In this document: positions 1 to 9,100 of the stretch, piece after piece
Layout: each line of letters opens with the position of its first letter
How positions within the stretch are numbered: the first letter of the stretch is position 1
NCBI GenBank assembly: GCA_029339195.1
Contig: JAPTJF010000726.1
Coordinates: 1 to 17,834 of the forward strand
Origin: Micractinium sp. NFX-FRZ
Lineage: Eukaryota; Chlorophyta; Trebouxiophyceae; Chlorellales; Chlorellaceae
DNA length: 17,834 bases
Reading direction: 5' to 3'
Notes under the pieces: generated by a model
What the model was told of the DNA's origin: nothing
What the model saw: only the letters and a program-made list of their open reading frames with translations
The model's database searches: none
Position numbers and translations under genes: made by a program

Positions 1-2832
1 TGCGGCTGCGGCTGCGGCGGGCACCGCGGCGGGCTGGCCGGCCGGCTGGTCACCGGCGGCGGCTGGGGCCGCCGCCGCGCCCTCCTGCTGCTGCTGCTGC
101 TGGGGTGCAGCGGCGCCAGCTGCTGCGGCAGCGGCGCGCTGCTGCTGCTGCGCCGCCGCTGCCGCCTGCGGCACGCCGGCCATCCGGTTGAGGAAGCGGC
201 GCACCGGCTCTGTGGCGGTCAGGTAGAGCAGCAGGCCCACGCCGAGCAGCATGAGGAAGCGGCCTGGCGGGCAGTGCTGGTAGACCACAACCATGAGGAC
301 CATCAGCTGCAGCAGCGCACGCATGTTAAGCCTGACAAGTATGCGGGGGAAGGGGCGGGGCGGGCGGGCGCCCACGGCCCCTGGCACGGCCGGCATGCCT
401 GCGCCGGGTGCAGCGCCAGCGGCGGCAGCTGCTGCGTCGTGGCGGCGCAGAAGCTCTGCCAGCTGCGGCGGCAGCTGCCCCCGCTGCTGCTGCATGCGCA
501 GCATGTCGGCGATGGCGGCTGGCAGCTGGGCTGCAGGCAGGGAGGAGCGAGGGCCGAAGAGGAGGGGGAGAGAGGCAGTGAGATTGGCAGACCAGGCAAG
601 CAGCAACACACAATGAGAGAGGGCAGGGCTGATGATGCCACCACAATAGTTGCAGGCCCAGCGAGACAGCTGAGCAGGCAGTGCAGGCGGACAGGCAAGC
701 CGGGCTGCAAGTGTCGTATCACCCATTCCCCTCGGCATCACCTGGCTGCTGGTGGCGCCGGCGCTGGCGCAGCTGCGCCTGCGGGATGTGGTACTGCACC
801 TGAACAGAAGGCGGCAGGAGAGGGCAACGGGGGACAGGAGGCAGGGGCCAAGGCTGAGGGAGGGGGCAGAAGCTGCCGAGGGCCAGCGACCTTTTCCAGC
901 CTGCTCTGCACGAGACCCTCCAAGCAGGCAGGCCTTCGGTAAGCATGAGCCTCTGGCTGGCAGGCGGCACAGCCTGACAGGCCAGCAATGTATGGCTGTC
1001 GGTGGCACACCAGGGGGGCTCACCTGCATCTGCGGCTGCTGCATGGGGTGCGGGTAGAGCGGGTAAGGCATCATCGGGGCGGCCATGAGCAGCTGGCCCT
1101 GCAGCAGCAGCACAAGGTGGCGCAACGGTCAGAATGCGAGGGGAGGCAGGGTGCGAGCCGACTAAGCGCATGCATGGAGAGGGTGCAGGCGGCAGGCAGA
1201 CGGGGGAGCCGAAGGCTGGCAGGGCAGGCAGGCCCCAAAACAAACCACCTACATGCCACAAACCGACACATCGGCCCTGCAAACTCACCGGCATCGCGGC
1301 GGCTGCGCCCTCGCCCGCCTGCTGCTGCTGCTGCTGCTGCTCCGCCCCCGCTGCGCCCTGCTCCCCTGCCAGGTAGGCTGGCAGCACCGGCTGGGGCACC
1401 GGGATGAGGGTGGGCACAAAGGCAAAGGCGGGCTGCTGGAACATCTGCGGCAGGGGGACGCTGACGGGGGCGGCGCCCGCTGCGCCCGCTGCGCCTGCTG
1501 CGGCCTGTGCAGCGGCCGCAGCATCCGTCCCGGCGCCGGTGCTGCTGGGGCCGGCTTGGTCAGCGGCGCCTGACGCAGCAGGGGCCGTGCCGGCGGCTGC
1601 AGATGTGGCCCCAGCAGTCCCTGCTGCCGCCGCCGCACCAGCCTCGCTGGTCTGTGCCTGCGCTGGCGCGGCCGGGGGCCCCTGCTGCTGCTGCAGCGCC
1701 TGCAGGGCTGCGGTGTAGGCGGCTGACAGCGCAGGCTGGTATAGCGCTGCAGCGTAGGCTGCTGCTGCCGGGTTGGGGATGGGTGCGTAGGCAAAGCTTG
1801 GCGCCATAAAGGACGCCATGGCAGCCGAGGTTGGGAAGCCACCCGACATCCCCGCCGCCAGCCCGGCATACCCAGCGGGCAGCCCAGCGTACCCAGCGGG
1901 CACCCCGCCGTAGCCAGCAGGCATCCCGGCATAGCCGGCAGGCAGCCCGGGGTAAACAGCTGTGTAGCCAGCAGTTGCTGCTGCTGCCGGGGCTGCGCCA
2001 CCTGGCATCGCCGTTGGTGCTGCTGCCGCAGCAGGGGCGGCGGCCTGCGCAGGTCGGGCGGCGGGCGCCGGCGCTGGGGCTGCGGCTGGTCGAGCTGGCT
2101 GCTGTGCCGCTGCGGTGACACTGGTGCTGGCACCGGCGCTGCTGCGGGCTGGGGTCGGCTGCTGCTGCGGCGGGGGCGGCGTGCGGGCTGCTGCTGCCGG
2201 CAGCTGCGCTGCGGGCGGCTTGATCACGATGTGAAGCGACTGGGGGCAGGAGGGGTCAACGTTCTGCAGGATAAAAGGTGTGGAGGGGTGTAAGGAGTGC
2301 GTGCTTGTCAGATACAGCTGACTTGGCTGACCGGCAGCACACAGATGGGGGCAGGCCGGTTTAAGGCTGGCAGTCCACCAGCGGGTTCCCCCCAAGAGCA
2401 GCGGGCTGCAACCACAGGCAGGGGTGGCTGCCTCACCGGCACCACAAAGTCGGACAGCACCGCATTGTCGTCCTTCAACACCCGGCCGGCATAGATGGGC
2501 TGCAGGAGGGCAGCCAGAGAGGACAGCAGTGCTCAGGAGGTGCTCAGGCCCAGGCAGCAAGGGTGCGGGTGGGCGGGCGGGACGGCGGCGGGCGGGCCAG
2601 TGTAGTGCCTGACGAACCACAGGTCGCGCTCCAAGGATGCCTCTGCAGGTTCATGCCACCCCTGCCGCCTCACCGTGATGGTGGCTGGGTCGGGGGCGCC
2701 GGGGTAGCCCGCCTGCAGGCGCAGCTTCACGTCGCGGACCGTGCCCGAGGCGGGCACTCGGATGCGGATGTCCTCCTGAGCCGGCCTCCCAGGATTCTTG
2801 ACTACAAACTCGATCTCCTGCTCCTGCGCCAT
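1..2832 (-). CDS. HERP/HERPUD-like ubiquitin-domain ER membrane protein (3' partial)
   Basis: Exons on the minus strand: 2832-2674, 2499-2437, 2263-1289, 1098-1024, 799-742, 530-1 (open at the window edge). All junctions keep phase; donors are GTGAGG, GTGAGG, GTGAGT, GTGAGC and GTGATG, and every acceptor is CAG. The start is the ATG before AQEQEIEFVVKNP. Residues 1 to about 91 read as a ubiquitin-like fold (KLRLQAGYPG, IYAGRVLKDDNAVLSDFVVP, SLHIVIKPP). A long Ala/Gln/Pro linker follows. From about residue 510 comes a membrane hairpin (LLQLMVLMVVVYQ, then GRFLMLLGVGLLLYL) matching the double membrane segment of HERPUD proteins, followed by another Ala/Gln tail. In animals HERPUD1 is an ER stress-induced partner of the HRD1 ER-associated degradation ligase; a similar role here is inference. 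About 620 residues are visible, longer than animal HERPUD because of the low-complexity linker. Family call fairly sure; exact linker exon edges less so. Confidence 0.8.
1319..1342. repeat. CTG/CAG microsatellite encoding a Gln run
   Basis: An uninterrupted run of about seven GCT units on the plus strand. On the minus strand it is CAG and encodes a short polyglutamine stretch near the 3' end of exon 3 of the HERPUD-like gene. Other CAG-rich tracts occur in the same gene near 90-105 and 140-152. Confidence 0.85.
1861..1944. repeat. 21-bp coding minisatellite (Gly-Tyr-Ala heptad)
   Basis: Four 21-bp units at 1861, 1882, 1903 and 1924, with a decayed fifth at 1945. On the minus strand each encodes a seven-residue unit of the type GYAG-x-PA (variants GYAGMPA, GYGGVPA, GYAGLPA). 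It lies in the disordered linker of the HERPUD-like protein between the ubiquitin-like domain and the membrane hairpin. Confidence 0.85.
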
Positions 2833-3148
2833 GGCTCCCAAAGCGGCGCTCCCAGAGCGCTGGAAGCCGGATGGACAGCGGCTGGGGAGCAGGTCAATTG
2901 AGGCAGACAATGGGTCGGCAACAAGGGGGCTTGGGGAGGCAAATGAGGGTTCTGCAGCCCAGCAGGCGCACGCATAGCACACCAAAGCATGAGCGGCCCT
3001 TGGCGCCTCTGGGCGTTTCGGGGCTGTCATTGATCAATCAGAGGCAGGGCAGGAACAGAGCAGCTCGAGGGAACAGCGCGCGATCACCGCGTCCTCCTCT
3101 TTGCCGAGGCTTGGGTGGGCCAGCTAGCGCAGAGGATCGGGAGGGGAA
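2833..3148. promoter_or_regulatory. Divergent promoter between the HERPUD-like gene and SLY1
   Basis: A 316-bp gap separates the two start codons, so it must hold both 5' untranslated regions and promoters. No clear TATA box is visible. The AT-richest point is a perfect 10-bp palindrome, ATTGATCAAT, at 3029-3038, which contains a CAAT-type sequence on each strand. Promoter function is inferred from position alone. Confidence 0.5.
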
Positions 3149-6100
3149 ATGGTGCTCAATGTTAGGGCCAAGCAGTCAGGTGAGGCCGCTCGGCAGGTGC
3201 CGCGATCACCTCTCTGGCGCCCTTCTCCTGCCTGCCGTGCACCCCTGTCGGGCGCAGCCTGCCAGGGATGCCCACGCTGCGCGCCCCTGCCCCGCAGACG
3301 CCGTGGTGCGCATGCTGCACTTCAACGCCGCGCCCGCCGCCGCTCTCAAGGCGGCGACGGACGAGGACATTTACAAGGTGCTCGTCCTGGACCGCGTGAC
3401 CAAGGTGTGAAGCCTGCTGGGAACGTGGTGAAGCTGTCAATGTGGAGAGGGCGGGATGAGAGAGGACTGGCATGAGCGCCCGCCCCGTCTTCGTGCAGCA
3501 CAGCAGCTGCCACCTGCCAGTGCCGTTGCCTGGCAGTTGGCTTGCCCCTGCGGCAGGCATAGTGCTGCTTGGCGCTGCTGGCGGAGTTGCGGGGGCAACA
3601 TCCCAGCCCAGCCCCCGTGCAGCCGCCCTCAGTGCCGCTCTGTTCAGGACATGCAAGCACCCACCCAGGGCGACCTGCCCATCTGCTGCCGCTGCCAAGT
3701 GTCCCGTGCCCCGTTCACGCCCGGACACACTGCCCCGCCTGCATGACCCCCGCCTTGGCAGGACATCCTGGCCCCCCTGCTGCACGTCAACGAGCTGCGC
3801 AAGCACGGCGTGACGCTGCACCTGCTGCTGGACGCGGATCGGCAGCCAATCCCCGATGTGCCGGCCGTCTACTTTGTGCAGGCAAGCCGGTTGGCTTTAG
3901 TATCATGGCAGTGTGTTGCTGGGCAGGGCAGGCTAGTTGTGTATGTGGGTGTGAGGACCAGAGGCATGTTGTGCGTATGGCGAGCTCGCAGGCTGGGCAG
4001 GGGCGCAGAGGTGGACCAGGGGCGCAGAGGTGGACCGGTTGGTGCAGGAGACGTGCCACGCTCGGTTGCCTCACCCCCTGGCCTGGCTTATCTCTGCAGC
4101 CGACGGAGGCGGCAGTGCAGCGCATTCTGGATGACCTGGCGCGGGGGCTGTACGCCACCTTCCACCTCAACTTCAGCACCCACATCTCCCGCCCCCTCAT
4201 GGAGAAGCTGGCGGCAGGTGGGCGCACTTGTGTGCAGTGCAGTGCAGTGAGGTGGCGGGCGGGTTGTGCCGTCTTGCTCATGTTGTTTGCTGCGCATCCT
4301 CACAGGCAGCGGGCAGCAGCTGCGTGAGGCATGGTGCTGCAGTGTCATGTGGGGTGGTTGCTGTGTGCTGCCAGGTGCCCCAAAATCGAGCTGGCTGCAG
4401 GTGACTGCAGGGAGCTAGGTTGCTTGCAAGTGCTGAGCCTTTGCAAGTGCTGAGCCTGGGCAAGCGGCGTGGCGCAGCTGGGTGTTGCTGGAAGTTGTGA
4501 AGGAAAATGAACTGCATATTGCACACCGTTTTAACCCAGCTCCGCCCGCCTGCCCCACCTTCCAACCTTCCTGCCCGCCCTCTGCCCCGCCAGGTGGGGT
4601 GGCGGCCAACAGCGCGGCCCGCGTGGCGCGGGTGTACGACCAGCACGGGCAATTCATGAGCCTTGAGGGGTCGCTCTTCACTCTGGGCCTGCCAGACACA
4701 TACCTGCAGGTTTGTGTGTGTGTGTATGCATGCGCATTGGCGTGTGGTGGGGTGGGGCGCTGCTGTGTTGGATGCATGGGAGGTGGAGAGTCCGGGGCAT
4801 GAGCTTGCATGTGCCTGTCTTCACGCCGGGGTTGCCCTATTGCCCTGCAACAACTTGCATTTTTCCGCCCCGCCCCAGGCTCACAGATTCCCCACCCCGT
4901 CCTCACAACCTCTCCACGTCCCCACCCTCCTTATGTCACAGCTGAACGACCCAGCTGCCCAGGACAGCCAGATTGAGGCAGCTGTGTCCCAGGTGGTGGA
5001 CGGCCTGTTCTGTGTGCTGGCAACCATGGGGGTGGTGCCGCTCATCCGCTGCCCCAAGGGCGGCGCGGCGGAGCACGTGGCGGCGCAGGTGGGAGGGCAG
5101 GTGGGGGCTTCCGGGAGGGAGGGGGCGACGGCGCAGGCTGTGTGGTGGTGGCGTGGAAACAGTGGGCGCGCAGCGGAGCACGTGGCGGTGCAGGTGGGTG
5201 GGTGGGTTGAGGGTGCGGGTTGGGGTAGCTGCTGGCGGCACGTATCACGTGTCGGGGGAGGGCTGCCGAGTGGCATGGACGGAGGGTTGGGGTTGGGACC
5301 GGGCAGGCAGGGTGGGTGGTAGCAGCTGTTGGCTGTTGGGGATGCTTGCTCTGCAGCAGGCAGGAGGAGACACGTCCTATTCCCTGACTAGACCTTAAAG
5401 CTCTGCAGCAGCCAGGAGAGAGGCATGGACAATTCCTGACTGGAGCCCCGCCCCCCGCCCTCTTCCATCCCCGCAGCTGGATGCCAAGCTGCGTGACGCG
5501 CTGGCGGGCCGCTCCAGCCTGTTCAGCGAGGGCGGAGCGGGCGGCGGCGGCGCGGGGCTGGCGGCGTCGCTGCAGCGCCCCCTGCTGTGCCTCTTTGACC
5601 GCAACTTTGAGCTCAGTGTGGTGCTGCAGCACGCGTGGACGTACAAGCCGCTGGTGCGTGTTGGGAGTGGGGGCGGGGGCGGGTTCATTTGGCTTGTGCT
5701 GTGGGGCATCAGGCTGCAGCACGCGTGGACGTGCAATACTCTCACTGTGCTTGCCCGCTGCTTTTCCTGCGCACGTGCCAACGCTCGCCTGGTGCAATGT
5801 GCACCATGTGCTGGCCATGCACCCCTATCGGCCTTGCTCTAATCGCGCCGTTCCGTGCTTCCACTGCATACCCACTCCCAAGTTGTGCAGGTTCATGACG
5901 TGCTGGCCATGCACCTCAACCGTGTGACGCTGCAAGATGCGGCGCCCACGCCGGGGCAGCCGGCGGGCGGCAAGAAGAGCTACGAAGTGGACGATGGTGG
6001 GTGGGGGATTGGCGGGCGGGGTAGGCAGGATGGGTGTGTCATGGAGTGTGTCATGGGGTGGGTGCGTGGTTGTTGGAACCATGCGAGGCCTGGGCAGGAA

Positions 6101-9100
6101 GGGCACAGATCATCGCAGTGAGAGAGTGTGAAGCGCCTGTGCCAGCGGCCTCGGATGACTAGTGGCCTGCGCCTGGGCTCCGCGCCCTGCTTGCACCTGC
6201 TTCCCACCCGACCTGCCTGCACCCCCACGTGTCCCATGGGTGCAGCCGACTTCTTCTGGGCGGGGCACGGTAAGGAGCAGTTCCCCAAGATTGCGGAGCA
6301 GGTGGAGGTGGAGCTGAAGAAGTACAAGGAGGTGAGCGGGCACAGCGGGGCAGTACGGTGCAGCACGCATAGCAGGGTGGTACAGGCAGGGAGCGGAGGG
6401 TGAGTCGTAGAGGTGCAATGGGGTGAGAGGAGCTGTGTTGGGCAGCAGTACATCCGTGCCATGGCAGGTGCCGGCAATGCAGGGCAGTGCGTCCCAATCA
6501 CGTGCAAGCCATTGAGGAGCTGAACCGCAAGGACAGTAAGCCACATCGAGTGTTGGTCATGTCAAGCCACACACATTCAACCTTGTTCCTAACCCCACGT
6601 CCCCTCACAATCCACCTCATCAGGCCATCGAGGAGCTCAACCGGAAGACGGGGAGCCACATCGACCCGCTGGCGGACCCCGGGGACATCATGCGCAACAA
6701 CACGCGCAGCCTCATGTCTGCGGTTAGCTCGCTGCCGGAGCTCACAGGTGGGCACACACACAGGGGTGGCAGCTCCAAGGTGGATGGGGTGAGGTGGGCA
6801 AGGGACCATGATGGGAACGACAGGCGCAACAGCACGCACAGCCTCTCTCACTCCCCCGCTGTTGCTGCAGGGGAAACGCGGGCGGTCTGCAAGCGCGCCA
6901 ACCAGTGCGTCCACACCTCCCCTGCCCCTTTACCGTTTCCCTTGCTCCCCCTCCCACCTTCCCATCCCCGCCACCCGCAGAGAAGAAGCGCGTGATTGAC
7001 AAGCACACCAACCTGGCGACCGCGCTGCTGGGCGCCATCAAGGCGCGCCAGCTGGACGCCTTTTACGCGCTGGAGGAGGACTGCCTGGGGAACAAGGCGG
7101 ATGCGGGGGTAGTGGCCCAGCAGCTGCAGGTGAGGTTCAGAAAAGAGAGGGTAGGAAGTGGCAGCAAAGTGCAGCGGGCGGAGGACTGCCTTGGCAACAA
7201 GGCGTGGTGCGAGGCCCGTGGGGTGCAAGCACAGAGATTTGTTTGGAGGGAGTGGAAGCTCGGGCTGGGGAGGCTGGGGCAGGCGAGCTGCTGGCCGCCA
7301 CGGCGTTGTTCCGGCGTGGGGCAGGTGGGCGCCCCGCCCGCCGGCCTGTGCGCACCGCACCAACCGTCACGCCGCACTGCCATGTGTGCCGCTCTTCCCC
7401 AGGCGGACCCTTACAGAGATTTCCCCTGCATCTGTGCCCCGCAGGCCCCCGTGGGCTCCCCCGCTGACAAGCTGCGGCTGGCGCTGGTATGGCTGCTGAC
7501 CTGCGAGTCAGGTGGGTGGGTGGGGGGGGGCAAAGTGAGGGCTGGCACAAAGGAGGGGCTGAGAGCGGGAAGGGGAGAGTAACTCTGGCGGCGGAGCCCT
7601 GCTGTTAAAGCAGAGTGCACAGCATGCGCTGTTCCAGCCGTTCCAGCCGGCAAGTGCGCACCCGCTAGGGGCCCTGTGCCCTTCATTGCTACTGGAATCC
7701 TTGCTTTCTTCCCGCCCTGCAGTGCCTGCTGAGGCAGAGCGCCAGCAGGTGGAGGGGGACAATTTCTCTCTCCCAACCCCTACTCGCCCTCTGTTACACC
7801 CTGCCCTCCGCCCTTCCCGCCCTGCAGTGCCTGCTGAGGCAGATTGCCAGCAGTTGAAAGGGGACAATTCCTCTCTCCCAACCTCCATTCGCCCCCTGTT
7901 CCACCCTGCCCTCCGCCCTTCCCGCCCTGCAGTGCCTGCCGAGGCAGAGTGCCAGCAGGTGGAGGGCCTGCTGCAGGCGGCGGGCGCTGACATGGCGGCC
8001 TGGTGGTACGTCAAGCGCATGCGCCGGCTGAACCTCACCGGCAAGCAGCAGCCCGGCAGCGCCAGCGTGAGCGATGGGCTGGCAGGCTTTGGCGGCGCGG
8101 CGCAGAGCCAGCTGACCACCCTGCTGGGCACGACGTTTGGGCAGGGGCTGAGCTCGCTCACAAAAGGTGGGTGCAAGTTTGCAGGGTGGCTGGTGTGCTG
8201 GGGTGTGGCGTGGTGTGTGTTGTCTTCTCAACAATTTGGGGGAGCGGGGGCGATGGGAGTGTTGGGTTAGTGTGGGGTGGGGTTGGGGTGTGTCTGCCTG
8301 CCTCCTCACCTTTTCACCGGGTCAGCCTGCTGGGCACCGCGGTTGCCTGCCTGCCCGCAGCACTCAACTGCATACCCACCCCATCCCTGTTGCGCCCGCA
8401 CCCCTGCCCCGTCTTGTGTGCAGGCGTGAAGAACTTGCTAGCGGGGGAGCAGCAGGCGGCGGTGACGGTGGCCATGGAGGCGCTGATGGAGGGGAAGCCC
8501 AACCCGGAGACTGACGCCTACGCCACCTTCGACCCCAAGGTAGGGGGGAGAGGGTCGAGTGGGATTCTGCACCTGTTTCTTGTGTGACTGTTTGTGAGCG
8601 GGACAGGAATTGTTGATGGGCATGCACTGATAGGGGGCAAGCCCAGTCTGACTACACATGCCCGTACGCCATCCTCCACCCCAAGGTGTGTCCAATGGAC
8701 GCACAACACAGGGCGAGGCGGTGCTTGCTGGCTGGCGTGCCTGCCTGCCCAGAGCGGCGGAGTGCAGCCCTTCGCCCTTGCATCTCCCCACTTGCCTCAC
8801 CCGCGCACCGCACCCACCCCACACCGCAGGCGCCCGCGGGTCGTGGTCAGCGCCCCGCTGGCCCCTTCAAGGAGGCGCTGGTGTTCATGCTGGGAGGGGG
8901 CAACTACCTGGAGTACGAGTCACTCAGGTGGGTGGCTTGGGTGGGGTGTCCCTCAGGTGGGGTGATTCTGAAGATTGTGCGCGCTTCCTGTCTGCCGGTG
9001 CGTGCAGCATGTAAGTGTGCACCGTGTGTTTGCTCTGCACCTCGGTGCTGCAGGCCGGCTTGCTGTTGCTCCCCTGTCAGCTGCGCCCCACCTGCGCCCA

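Noticed and set aside
719..2620. A 633-codon unbroken minus-strand frame as a single-exon gene
   Set aside because: Only 2263-1289 of it is coding. The rest reads through introns; the ubiquitin-like N-terminus and the membrane hairpin lie in other exons reached by good splice sites.
7325..7340. Exon 12 copy in SLY1 intron 11 (GTGGGCGCCCC against GTGGGCTCCCC)
   Set aside because: Only about a dozen GC-rich matching bases; chance is a sufficient explanation.
7403..7444. Upstream acceptor for SLY1 exon 12, adding [14 protein letters not shown]
   Set aside because: In frame and possible as an isoform, but the added residues have no counterpart in the SLY1 family and this stretch looks like the pyrimidine tract of the 7445 acceptor.
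7708..7963. Tandem repeat as a CRISPR-like array
   Set aside because: The units are contiguous 105-bp duplicates with no unique spacers, inside a eukaryotic gene.
8120..8337. Exon 13 copy in SLY1 intron 13 (CCTGCTGGGCAC at 8326 against 8120)
   Set aside because: Twelve identical bases with some flanking similarity, but not at an exon border and too short in this GC-rich sequence to count.
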